Shown: positions 43,444-51,557 of the stretch, one piece after another
Layout of the letters: every line of letters starts with the position of its first letter
How positions within the stretch are numbered: the stretch's first letter is position 1
From: Muriicola sp041358175
GTDB taxonomy: Bacteria; Bacteroidota; Bacteroidia; Flavobacteriales; Flavobacteriaceae
Reading direction: 5' to 3'
Length of the DNA stretch: 64,000 nucleotides
Assembly: GCF_041358175.1 (NCBI RefSeq)
Contig: NZ_JBGKBE010000008.1
Coordinates: forward strand, 113,569-177,568
The notes under the pieces: model-generated
Told to the model about the DNA's origin: nothing
Databases searched by the model: none
The model's input: only the letters and a program-made list of their open reading frames with translations
Position numbers and translations under genes: made by a program

Positions 43444-43493
43444 ACTTATAGTTTAATATATTAGCATATATACTTATAATTTTATATATTAGC
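43444..43493 (+). repeat. two 22-bp direct repeats upstream of satD-like gene (putative operator)
   Basis: Copies at 43444-43465 and 43472-43493 share ACTTATA at the start and ATATATTAGC at the end, differing at two of 22 positions. Their period is 28 bp. A shorter related piece, inverted (TTTAAACTAATA), follows directly before the ATG at 43509. The spacing and the HTH in the downstream protein fit an autoregulatory operator. Confidence 0.6.
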
Positions 43494-43508
43494 TTTTAAA
43501 CTAATAAT

Positions 43509-44117
43509 ATGATGGCAATTGTTACCGGCGATATTGTAAATTCAGGGCAATATTCCTCGGCAGCCTGGTTGCCAGCTCTGAAAGAAGTCCTGTCAGAGAA
43601 AGGACAACAACCGGAAGCGTGGGATATTTACAGGGGAGATGAATTTCAATTCAAAACTACAGTCAATCAAGCACTGGAGGAGGCTATTCTTATAAAATCC
43701 GTTATAAAATCATATAAAAACCTCGATGTAAGAATGGCCATTGGAATAGGGGATGAGTCATATTCCGGTGGCAGGATCACAGAGGCCAACGGAACGGCCT
43801 ACCAGCATTCCGGCAGGCTACTGGAGGAGTTAAAATCCGGGAAGCAAACCCTGGCCATCCGCAGCGGCCTGAAAGAAAAGGATGAAGTTTGTAACCTACT
43901 GCTCCGTTTGGCCCTGAGCTTTATGGATGAATGGACGACGGTTTCTGCTGAAACAATTGCCTGGACTCTGAGAAATCCCGGGGCTTCACAACAGCAAATG
44001 GCTGAATCCTTCAACATTCAGCAATCTGCCGTAAGCCAGCGACAAAAAAGAGCCCGGACAGATCTGGTTATTGATTTGCTGGTATTTTATAAAGAAACAT
44101 TTAAAGAATTGATCTGA
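43509..44117 (+). CDS. SatD-family protein with C-terminal helix-turn-helix
   Basis: 202 aa; ATG codons at 43509 and 43512. The N-terminal ~150 residues follow the SatD pattern (AIVTGDIVNSGQY, WDIYRGDEFQF, VRMAIGIGDESYSGGRITEA), a fold that looks like a nucleotide-cyclase-related domain. The C-terminus has a sigma70-r4-like HTH (NPGASQQQMAESFNIQQSAV, then SQRQKRARTD). The TGA overlaps the ATG of the DUF3307 gene (TGATG). In streptococci sat genes relate to acid tolerance; whether that applies here is unknown. It probably binds the repeats upstream. Confidence 0.8.
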   Translation: MMAIVTGDIVNSGQYSSAAWLPALKEVLSEKGQQPEAWDIYRGDEFQFKTTVNQALEEAILIKSVIKSYKNLDVRMAIGIGDESYSGGRITEANGTAYQHSGRLLEELKSGKQTLAIRSGLKEKDEVCNLLLRLALSFMDEWTTVSAETIAWTLRNPGASQQQMAESFNIQQSAVSQRQKRARTDLVIDLLVFYKETFKELI

Positions 44118-44818
44118 TGATTCTATTTATTAAACTCCTTCTGGCTCACCTCCTGGGTGACTTCCTCTTTCAACCCACCAAGTGGGTCATCCATAAGTCG
44201 GCTCATAAAATAAGCTCCCGCTATTTGTACTTTCATGTTTTGATCCACTTCGTTCTGGTACTGCTGCTACTTGGTAATTACACGCATTGGCGCATCGCCC
44301 TTGTGATCGCCCTTTCACATTTTGTGATCGATCTCGGAAAGTTATATTCAGAACCGCGATTTAAGAATAGGAGTGTTCCCTTTTTTATCGACCAGTTTTT
44401 ACATATCATGATACTCTTCGGATGTGCCTATTACGGTAATATCATTGGGCAAATCGACTATCTCCTGGGGCTAATCGACTGGGGATTGGTGACGGCAATT
44501 TTCTTTCTTACGTTTCCATCGGCTATCCTGATGAATGTTTTGCTGGAGAAAATGTCAAAGCAGATCTCCCTGGATCACAAGTCGCTGCCTAATGCTGGAA
44601 AATATATAGGTATGATAGAACGCCTTTTCGTTCTGGTATTTATAATTACCGGAAGGTGGGAAGGCATAGGACTTTTAATTACTGCTAAATCAGTATTTCG
44701 ATTTAACGACCTGAAGGAAAGTAATAGCCGGAAGCTGACAGAATACATCCTGATCGGTACGCTGCTCAGTTTTGGCCTTGCTATCATTACCGGCCTGATT
44801 TACCTATCCTTTGGATAA
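44117..44818 (+). CDS. DUF3307 membrane protein
   Basis: 233 aa with about six membrane helices. The N-terminal FIKLLLAHLLGDFLFQPTKW carries a conserved His-x3-Asp, and a second HFVIDLGKLY follows near residue 72; these conserved polar residues within membrane segments suggest transport or enzymatic activity rather than a passive anchor. It is translationally coupled to the satD-like gene, a conserved pairing. Function is unknown. Confidence 0.85.
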   Translation: MILFIKLLLAHLLGDFLFQPTKWVIHKSAHKISSRYLYFHVLIHFVLVLLLLGNYTHWRIALVIALSHFVIDLGKLYSEPRFKNRSVPFFIDQFLHIMILFGCAYYGNIIGQIDYLLGLIDWGLVTAIFFLTFPSAILMNVLLEKMSKQISLDHKSLPNAGKYIGMIERLFVLVFIITGRWEGIGLLITAKSVFRFNDLKESNSRKLTEYILIGTLLSFGLAIITGLIYLSFG

Positions 44819-44820
44819 AC

Positions 44821-46779
44821 TTAGTAATCTAATCCATACCCATAAGGGTACAGGGGGTTTTCAGAGTCCCGGGGTACGTCTTCTTTCTGTTTGAGGACGG
44901 CTTCCCAACTCGATGGCAATTCAAAGGGTAGTTTCCCCTGCGGTTTCATTTTACCAAAGAGCAGTTGTGCGAGGATTTCATCACTCGTTCCAAATTCAGC
45001 CATCACCGCGCTGCTCAAAGCATCAATTTCAGTAATGATCGCCGGCCTTTCAAGATTGACAATAGTGATGGACGGTTTCTGGGTGATGAGGTCCAGGATT
45101 TCCTCGGATTCTTCCTCAGTAAAATACAACCTGCCCTGATGAAAATAGCTCTCAATAAAGGAATCTGACCTGGGTTCAAACGGAGTTGCCAGGCGTTTCA
45201 CTATCACATCAGCATCTTTCGGAGAATTTACCAGGTATCCATAATTTTCCAGAAAATGGGTCTCTTTTATCCCTTCGGCGTAGATTTTGGTGCCTTCGGT
45301 AAGGGGTAACAGATCTTTATTCTTAAGCAAAATGGTCGATTTCGCCTGTGCCAGTTTGCCTTGTTCCCTGAATTCCGCCTTGCCTGCAATTTTTACCGCT
45401 TTGTTTTCGTCCACATAGGGATCGTCAAATAGACCTAAAGTAAATTTATCCCGCAAAACTCTTTTTACCGAGGTGTCGAGTCGTTCTATACTTATTCCTC
45501 CTTCCTTTACCAGTTCTACGATGACCTCCGGGATACTTTCACCTCCAAATTGGTCACAGCCTGCATCAAAGACCTTTTTAACTCGTTCTTTTACACTCAG
45601 GTGCTCAACACCCCAGGCCCTTCCTTCAGATATCCGGGAATCTGTAATAATATTCCAGTCGGTGCAGACCACCCCCTGAAAATTCAGAGAATCACGCAGC
45701 AAACCTGTAATAATGTCTTTGTTAAAACCGAAAGCCACATTCTCACTGGTTTGGTCCATCGGAATGCCATAGTAAGGCATGATCTGGGCAGTATTTGCAG
45801 GGAAAGCGCCTTCGGTGAAGGGAATTAGGTGGTAGTCAAAGTTATCCCCGGGATACACCTGTTCCTTCCCATAGGGAAAATGAGCATCTTCCCCGTCTTT
45901 TTGAGGGCCTCCGCCCGAAAAATGCTTTGTCATACATGCTACGCTGCTATGGTGAAGCGTATCGCCCTGAAATCCGAGTATATAAGCTTTGGTCATCATC
46001 GCGGACAGCTCGGCATCTTCTCCAAAAGTGCCATTGGTCCTTGCCCATCGCGGTTCAGTGGCCAGATCGGCCATCGGATGGAGCGCAAGGCGTATTCCTA
46101 CTGCCAGGTATTCCTGTCTGGCAATGTCGCCAAACTTCTTTACCAGCAACGTATCCCGTGTAGCGGCAAGCCCCAGGGAGGTAGGCCATTGTGAAAAAGC
46201 CGGCGTGTAAAGGGCTGCCCCCGGATTATTTTCAGTACCATGTCTCGGATCGGTAGCAATGGTAATGGGTATTCCCAGGCGGGTCTTCTCTGCCATCTTT
46301 TGAATCTTGTTATTGTATTTGGCCAGGGCATCGGCATCGGGGGATGTCAGGATATTAACACTATTTATTTTCTTTTTTACGATTAATTCCGAATTGGACG
46401 GGAGGTACATAGACATCATTGTCATCAGCGGGTCTAAAGACAACACCGGGGTTTCCAGGGGCTCTCCGTCAGGAGTGGTGCCAATCATTGTCACAAAAAG
46501 TAAGCCCGCCTTCTCTTCCAGGGTCATTTGATTTACCAAATCCTCCACACGCTCCTCAACTGTGTGTTCAGGATTTTCATAGATATCGACCTGCCCATTT
46601 TTATTCAGGTCCCTTATCGGCTGACCTTCTATATTAAGTACAGTAGCTTCAGGACCTAAGAGCGCAAAATTGGCTCTGGAATCCATTTTCATTTTCAAAT
46701 AGATCACCCCATACGCAAGTAAGAGTATTACAACAAGAGAGAGGAAAATCAGTTTTAAGGCCTTTAAAATTTTTTTCAT
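44821..46779 (-). CDS. glycoside hydrolase family 3 (beta-glucosidase-like), membrane-anchored
   Basis: 652 aa. An N-terminal hydrophobic segment (about 8-29, IFLSLVVILLLAYGVIYLKM) anchors it. The barrel domain follows (MTLEEKAGLLFVTM, ATDPRHGTENNPGAALY, VACMTKHFSGGGPQKDGEDA) with the nucleophile Asp in GVVCTDWNI, and the C-terminal GH3 sandwich domain ends with PYGYGLDY. The fibronectin-like domain often found at the end is missing, so it is shorter than BglX. Expected to release glucose or another sugar from beta-linked glycans outside the cytoplasm. Confidence 0.9.
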   Translation of the reverse strand: MKKILKALKLIFLSLVVILLLAYGVIYLKMKMDSRANFALLGPEATVLNIEGQPIRDLNKNGQVDIYENPEHTVEERVEDLVNQMTLEEKAGLLFVTMIGTTPDGEPLETPVLSLDPLMTMMSMYLPSNSELIVKKKINSVNILTSPDADALAKYNNKIQKMAEKTRLGIPITIATDPRHGTENNPGAALYTPAFSQWPTSLGLAATRDTLLVKKFGDIARQEYLAVGIRLALHPMADLATEPRWARTNGTFGEDAELSAMMTKAYILGFQGDTLHHSSVACMTKHFSGGGPQKDGEDAHFPYGKEQVYPGDNFDYHLIPFTEGAFPANTAQIMPYYGIPMDQTSENVAFGFNKDIITGLLRDSLNFQGVVCTDWNIITDSRISEGRAWGVEHLSVKERVKKVFDAGCDQFGGESIPEVIVELVKEGGISIERLDTSVKRVLRDKFTLGLFDDPYVDENKAVKIAGKAEFREQGKLAQAKSTILLKNKDLLPLTEGTKIYAEGIKETHFLENYGYLVNSPKDADVIVKRLATPFEPRSDSFIESYFHQGRLYFTEEESEEILDLITQKPSITIVNLERPAIITEIDALSSAVMAEFGTSDEILAQLLFGKMKPQGKLPFELPSSWEAVLKQKEDVPRDSENPLYPYGYGLDY

Positions 46780-46934
46780 AAATCCATACTGTAGTTAAAA
46801 TCGGTCACGCCCGGAAAGAATTAATATTTCACAACAAAGTCCATAAAAATAAGAGAATATTTTATCATTACAGGCTTTAAAACAGTGATCTCGTACTTTT
46901 AACACGATTTCATGTTTCCATCTTCAATTATTTC

Positions 46935-46942
46935 TACTTTTG
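46935..46942 (+). promoter_or_regulatory. -7 element before serA fusion gene
   Basis: TACTTTTG matches TAnnTTTG; a start seven bases further leaves a leader of about 12 nt before ATG 46962. No clear TTG -33 element is present. Confidence 0.5.
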
Positions 46943-46961
46943 CATCTTTGAACACCTTTAT

Positions 46962-48854
46962 ATGATCACAGTGGCGAGGAAGTATGTTTTTGATTTTGAT
47001 AGTACGTTAACCCGGGTGGAAGCACTTGATGTTTTAGCTGAAATGACCCTGAGTAACCGCGAAGACAGGGATGAGGTCATCAAAGAGATTCAACACATTA
47101 CCAATTTGGGGATCGACGGGGATATATCTTTTACAGAGTCTCTGGAAAGGAGAATCAGGCTGTTACAGGCAAATAAAAAACATCTTGATCCTCTTGTGGA
47201 AGAGCTCAGAAAAAAGATTTCCAAATCGATTGCTTCCAACAAGGAATTTTTTGAAAAATATTCTGAGGATATCTATGTGATTTCCTGTGGTTTTAAAGAG
47301 TTTATAGATCCTATCGTTGAGGAGTACAATATTCCATCAGACAGGGTTTACGCCAATACATTCACTTTTGACGAGGATGGAAATATAACCGGATTTGACG
47401 AGGAGAATGTGCTGGCTAGCCATAACGGGAAGATCGCCTGTTTAAAAGAACTGAACCTCGAAGGGGAAGTCCAGGTGATTGGTGACGGGTATAGTGACTA
47501 CGTAATGAGGGAGGCAGGAATCGCTCACAAATTTTTTGCCTATACAGAGAACGTACATAGGGAAAAAGCAGCGTCAAACGCTGATCATGTAGCACCTAAT
47601 CTGGATGAATTCCTTTTTGTAAATGATCTCCCGCGTAACCTCTCTTATCCCAAAAACCGGATCAAAATACTTTTGCTTGAAAACGTACATCCAGTTGCCT
47701 TTGACAATCTTTCGGAAGATGGTTTTTCTGTAGAATTAATAGATAGGAGCCTTACGGAAGAAGAATTGATCGAGAAGATCAAAGGAGTGCATGTACTTGG
47801 TATTCGTTCTAAGACCCAGATCACCCCCAGGGTTCTTGATGCTGCAAATAAACTTCTGGTTGTCGGGGCTTTTTGTATAGGGACAACACAAATCGACCTC
47901 AATTACTGCCTGAAAAAGGGGGTAGTGGTCTTTAATGCACCCTACAGCAATACTCGCTCTGTAGTCGAAATGGCTATAGGACAGATCATTATGCTGATGC
48001 GGAACATATTCCCCCGAAGTGTGGAAATCCATAATAGGCAATGGAATAAGACTGCAGCAAATTCCACTGAAGTCAGAGGAAAGAATCTGGGTATCGTTGG
48101 ATATGGAAATATTGGCAAACAGCTCTCTGTCCTGGCGGAAGCCATGGGGATGAGAGTGTATTATTACGACCTCGAGGATCGTTTAGCGCTGGGAAATGCG
48201 AAAAGGTGTAACACCCTTGAAGACCTGCTCAATGTATCCGATGTTGTATCCCTTCATATCGATGACAATAAGGCGAATAAAAATTTTATCGGTGATCGGG
48301 AATTACACCAGATGCGAGACGGAGCCTATCTCATTAACCTCTCAAGGGGTTTTGTTGTGGATATTCCTGCCCTTGTTAAAGCGTTAAAGGAAAAGAAAAT
48401 AGCCGGAGCTGCCATCGATGTTTTTCCTGAAGAACCCAGAAAAAATGGACCTTTTAAAACTCCCTTACAAGGATTACCAAACGTAATCCTTACGCCTCAT
48501 ATAGGCGGGAGCACTCAGGAGGCCCAGATGAACATCGCTGATTTTGTGCCGAACAAGATCATGGATTATATCAATACAGGAAATACGAAAGATGCGTTGA
48601 ATTTCCCCAACATCCGGTTACCTAAACAGAATAATGCCCACCGTTTCCTGCATATCCACAGAAACCTGCCTGGTGTAATGGCAAGGATTAATGAGGTTCT
48701 GGCACATTATGAGATGAACATATCAGGGCAGTATCTTTCTACAAATGATGATCTGGGATATGTAATTACGGATCTCGACAAGGATTACAACAGAGATGTA
48801 ATCAAAGCCCTGAAAAAGGTTGAACATACCATCAAGTTCAGAGTGCTTTATTGA
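46962..48854 (+). CDS. serA: SerB-like HAD phosphatase fused to D-3-phosphoglycerate dehydrogenase (SerA)
   Basis: 630 aa. Residues 1 to about 215 are a HAD-IB phosphatase: FDFDSTLTRVEALDVLAEM (Asp11 and Asp13), then VISCGFKEF and the metal loop VIGDGYSDYVMREAG. From about 228 a full SerA follows: IVGYGNIGKQLSVLAEAMGM for NAD binding, INLSRGFVVDIPALVKAL, and catalytic His in TPHIGGSTQEAQ. The last ~75 residues are an ACT domain (HRFLHIHRNLPGVMARINEV). It combines the first and last steps of serine synthesis from 3-phosphoglycerate. The 3' end overlaps rlmH by 7 bases. Confidence 0.93.
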   Translation: MITVARKYVFDFDSTLTRVEALDVLAEMTLSNREDRDEVIKEIQHITNLGIDGDISFTESLERRIRLLQANKKHLDPLVEELRKKISKSIASNKEFFEKYSEDIYVISCGFKEFIDPIVEEYNIPSDRVYANTFTFDEDGNITGFDEENVLASHNGKIACLKELNLEGEVQVIGDGYSDYVMREAGIAHKFFAYTENVHREKAASNADHVAPNLDEFLFVNDLPRNLSYPKNRIKILLLENVHPVAFDNLSEDGFSVELIDRSLTEEELIEKIKGVHVLGIRSKTQITPRVLDAANKLLVVGAFCIGTTQIDLNYCLKKGVVVFNAPYSNTRSVVEMAIGQIIMLMRNIFPRSVEIHNRQWNKTAANSTEVRGKNLGIVGYGNIGKQLSVLAEAMGMRVYYYDLEDRLALGNAKRCNTLEDLLNVSDVVSLHIDDNKANKNFIGDRELHQMRDGAYLINLSRGFVVDIPALVKALKEKKIAGAAIDVFPEEPRKNGPFKTPLQGLPNVILTPHIGGSTQEAQMNIADFVPNKIMDYINTGNTKDALNFPNIRLPKQNNAHRFLHIHRNLPGVMARINEVLAHYEMNISGQYLSTNDDLGYVITDLDKDYNRDVIKALKKVEHTIKFRVLY

Positions 48855-49321
48855 TGATGATATGACTCGTTTCGTAGGATTGTAAAAGCGCGGTATAGTT
48901 GTTCGGTGAAAAATAGTCGGATCATCTGATGAGAAAAAGTCATACGTGAAAGACTGATTTTCTTTTTTGCCCTGCCGTACACTTCCTCACTAAAACCATA
49001 GGGCCCGCCAATAACAAAAATCAATTGCCTTGTCCCTGCATTCATATACTTCTGCAATTCCTTTGCAAAGCCGACGGAACTGAAGGTGCTGCCATTCTCA
49101 TCAAGCAGTATTAGGGTGTCAGAAGGTTCAAGACGTGCGAGGATAGCCTGTCCTTCCAGCTGTTTTTGTTCTGCAATCGATCTATTTTTGGCTCCTTTTA
49201 GTGAGGGGATCACTTCCATCTGAAACCTGATATAGTGAGCTAATCTTTTTTGATAATCCCCTATAAGAGATTGCAAATCCCGATCGTCTGTTTTGCCTAC
49301 AACCAACAGTTTAATTTTCAT
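48848..49321 (-). CDS. rlmH: 23S rRNA (pseudouridine1915-N3)-methyltransferase
   Basis: 157 aa. SPOUT-type enzyme that methylates pseudouridine 1915 in helix 69 of 23S rRNA. Diagnostic segments: KIKLLVVGKT at the start, IFVIGGPYGFSEEVYGRA for cofactor binding, and LSRMTFSHQMIRLFFTEQLY RAF with the C-terminal ESYHHQ tail. It is tail-to-tail with the SerB-SerA gene and overlaps it by 7 bases. Confidence 0.96.
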   Translation of the reverse strand: MKIKLLVVGKTDDRDLQSLIGDYQKRLAHYIRFQMEVIPSLKGAKNRSIAEQKQLEGQAILARLEPSDTLILLDENGSTFSSVGFAKELQKYMNAGTRQLIFVIGGPYGFSEEVYGRAKKKISLSRMTFSHQMIRLFFTEQLYRAFTILRNESYHHQ

Positions 49322-49403
49322 AACCCAAAGGTAAAATTTTCAGCAGATCCAGATTCTTGGATGGCATTTGTTTTTAGTAATTTTAGCTCTTTAAAATAAA
49401 CAT

Positions 49404-50261
49404 ATGATTTCGGAAGAAGCTTTGGCCGTGGAAATTGAACAGATCATTAAGAACGGAATCAGGGAAGATGTAGGCGATGGTGATCATAGTTCGCTGGCCT
49501 GTATACCTTCAGATGCAAAGGGAAAGGCAAAGTTGCTGGTAAAGGAGGAGTGTGTGATCGCTGGCGTAGAATTTGCCCGCCAGGTATTTAACTATGTTGA
49601 TAAGGATCTGAAAATAGAACTAAAAGTACCCGATGGGCAAGCTGTTAGGTACGGGGATGTGGTTTTTTATGTAAGTGGATCATCTCAAAGTATACTCAAG
49701 GCAGAACGATTGGTTCTAAACGCCATGCAGCGGATGAGTGCCATTGCGACAAAAACGGCAAAATTTGTGGCTTTGCTCGAAGGGACAAAGACTAAAATTC
49801 TCGATACAAGAAAAACAACCCCAGGAATCAGGGCTATTGAAAAATGGGCCGTCAGGATTGGCGGGGGCGAGAATCATCGTTTTGCACTCTACGATATGAT
49901 CATGTTGAAAGATAATCATATCGATTTTGCGGGGGGAATTACCAAGGCGATTGAACTCACTCAGGCCTATTTACGGGAACACCAGAAAGACCTTAAGATC
50001 ATTGTAGAGGCCAGAAACCTTAAGGAAGTGGAAGAAATACTCAGATCGGATGGCATTTACCGCATTTTACTTGATAATTTCAGTTTTGAGGATACCAGAA
50101 AGGCCGTAGAAATCATTGGTGACAGATGCCTGACAGAATCCTCAGGAGGAATCAATGAACAGACCTTGCGAAAATACGCGGAATGCGGGGTCGACTACAT
50201 TTCTTCGGGAGCCTTAACACATTCAGTGAGTAATAAAGACCTCAGCCTTAAAGCCGTATAG
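49404..50261 (+). CDS. nadC: nicotinate-nucleotide pyrophosphorylase (carboxylating)
   Basis: 285 aa. It makes nicotinate mononucleotide from quinolinate and PRPP in NAD synthesis. Motifs: the REDVGDGDHSS quinolinate-binding start, MQRMSAIATKTAKFV, LDTRKTTPGIRAIEKWAVRI and GGENHRFALYDMIMLKDNH. The N-terminal, alpha/beta barrel and length match the family. The next gene begins at the base after the stop. Confidence 0.97.
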   Translation: MISEEALAVEIEQIIKNGIREDVGDGDHSSLACIPSDAKGKAKLLVKEECVIAGVEFARQVFNYVDKDLKIELKVPDGQAVRYGDVVFYVSGSSQSILKAERLVLNAMQRMSAIATKTAKFVALLEGTKTKILDTRKTTPGIRAIEKWAVRIGGGENHRFALYDMIMLKDNHIDFAGGITKAIELTQAYLREHQKDLKIIVEARNLKEVEEILRSDGIYRILLDNFSFEDTRKAVEIIGDRCLTESSGGINEQTLRKYAECGVDYISSGALTHSVSNKDLSLKAV

Positions 50262-51239
50262 ATGTCAAAGGAAATTGAGGAAAAACTGGAAAAAATACCT
50301 GTGATCAACTGGCTGGTTGCACTGCTTAAAAAGATCAGACTGATTGGCCTGGAGGGCCTTTCCCTTTACGATCTAATGGAGATGTACATCAGGGGAATTG
50401 TGGAGGGAGCACTCTCTACAAGGGCCAGTTCCATTGCTTTTAGCTTATTTATGGCCCTGTTTCCACTTCTCATATTTCTCGTTACCCTTATTCCATTTGT
50501 GATTCCCCTTGTCAGCGTTGGAAGTCAGGATTTTGACACTCAGTTCCTCAGATTTCTCGAATCTTTCCTTCCTACAGCAACCGGGGAGTATTTCGGGGAA
50601 ATCTATACCCAGATTAAGGATCAGAAACAAGGCGGACTTCTTTCCTCGGCATTTGTTCTTTCCATCTTCTTAATGACCAATGGGGTAAGTGCAATATTCG
50701 GTGGCTTTGAAACCTCCTATCATATTAACCTGACACGCAATTTTTTTAAACAGTATGCCTACGCCCTTATGGTCGGAATTATTCTGTCCCTCCTCCTTAT
50801 CGTAGGCGCCATTGCTTTCGTTTACTTCGAGTACTCCCTGGAGTATTTAAATGTTTGGGCCGCAGAATCGAGTGGAGTGGCCATGGACCCTAATGAGCTT
50901 GTTGGTGCCCGGGCTGGAAAAATCCTTTTCTTTGCTGTCCTCTCATATTTTACTACCGCCATTCTTTATTATTTCGGGACCAGGGAAGGAAAGCAGGCCC
51001 GTTTTTTTTCTTACGGAGCCCTGATGACTACCTTACTCATCCTGCTTACTTCATATTTATTTGGGGTGTATATTGAAAAGTTTGCGCGTTATAATGAACT
51101 CTACGGTGCTTTGGGAGGGCTCTTAATATTAATGGTTTATATCTGGTTGAATTCGAATATTCTGCTCCTGGGCTTTGAGTTGAATGCAACATTGAACAGG
51201 CTTAGGCAAAACGTAAGTGCAAAAGCAAATGATGAATAA
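50262..51239 (+). CDS. YihY/BrkB-family inner-membrane protein
   Basis: 325 aa with six membrane helices starting near residue 60 (STRASSIAFSLFMALFPLLI, the ASS-AFS-FxxxFP signature). Further hallmarks are the LGFELNATL end and a central TNGVSAIFGGFETSYHI. The family was once thought to be RNase BN and is now viewed as a membrane protein of unclear transport function. It starts directly at the base following nadC's stop and is certainly in that operon. Confidence 0.9.
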   Translation: MSKEIEEKLEKIPVINWLVALLKKIRLIGLEGLSLYDLMEMYIRGIVEGALSTRASSIAFSLFMALFPLLIFLVTLIPFVIPLVSVGSQDFDTQFLRFLESFLPTATGEYFGEIYTQIKDQKQGGLLSSAFVLSIFLMTNGVSAIFGGFETSYHINLTRNFFKQYAYALMVGIILSLLLIVGAIAFVYFEYSLEYLNVWAAESSGVAMDPNELVGARAGKILFFAVLSYFTTAILYYFGTREGKQARFFSYGALMTTLLILLTSYLFGVYIEKFARYNELYGALGGLLILMVYIWLNSNILLLGFELNATLNRLRQNVSAKANDE

Positions 51240-51548
51240 AACACTTACACCATCAATTATATTTTATGCTCTGATGTCAGAGCTCAATATCCAGACCGTA
51301 CTGGGATTTGGGAAAACTATTGACGATGTAACAGAAAAAACCAACCAATCAGGTCTATGATTGTTTTATGCAGACAAATAAAAATCGGGAAAAATGAACC
51401 AGGAAAGGGGTCTGTCCTCGATCCCTTATCCGACGGGGAATACCTTTGCAAAATCTTGATGTATTTCATAAAACGAGATCGGTTAAAGTTAAGGGACAAC
51501 ATGGTTCTCTCTTATCCCACCCGGCTCTGGGAAAGAGCATCTTCTTAA
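51232..51548 (+). pseudogene. decayed DUF2147 protein gene
   Basis: The 318 bases between the BrkB gene and priA are not random. Frame one, from ATG 51232, reads MNKTL...QTVLGFGKTIDDVTEKTNQ, like the DUF2147 start VLGKWKTIDDxTGEAKS, and stops at 51358-51360. A second frame, open across 51357-51548, reads GKGSVLDPLSDGEYLCKIL and then DRLKLR...YPTRLWER, like the DUF2147 end GTILDPENGKxYKCKI...LKVRGY...RTxTW. The two parts lie in different frames, and the middle of the roughly 140-150 aa protein is missing. Signal peptide and central part are absent, so it is a relic; a functional 42-aa peptide is unlikely. Confidence 0.65.
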
Positions 51549-51557
51549 AGCTTGCCT

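Noticed and set aside
51232..51360. A 42-aa functional small protein after the BrkB gene
   Set aside because: Its sequence fits the start of DUF2147 rather than an independent peptide, and the matching C-terminal part follows in another frame.
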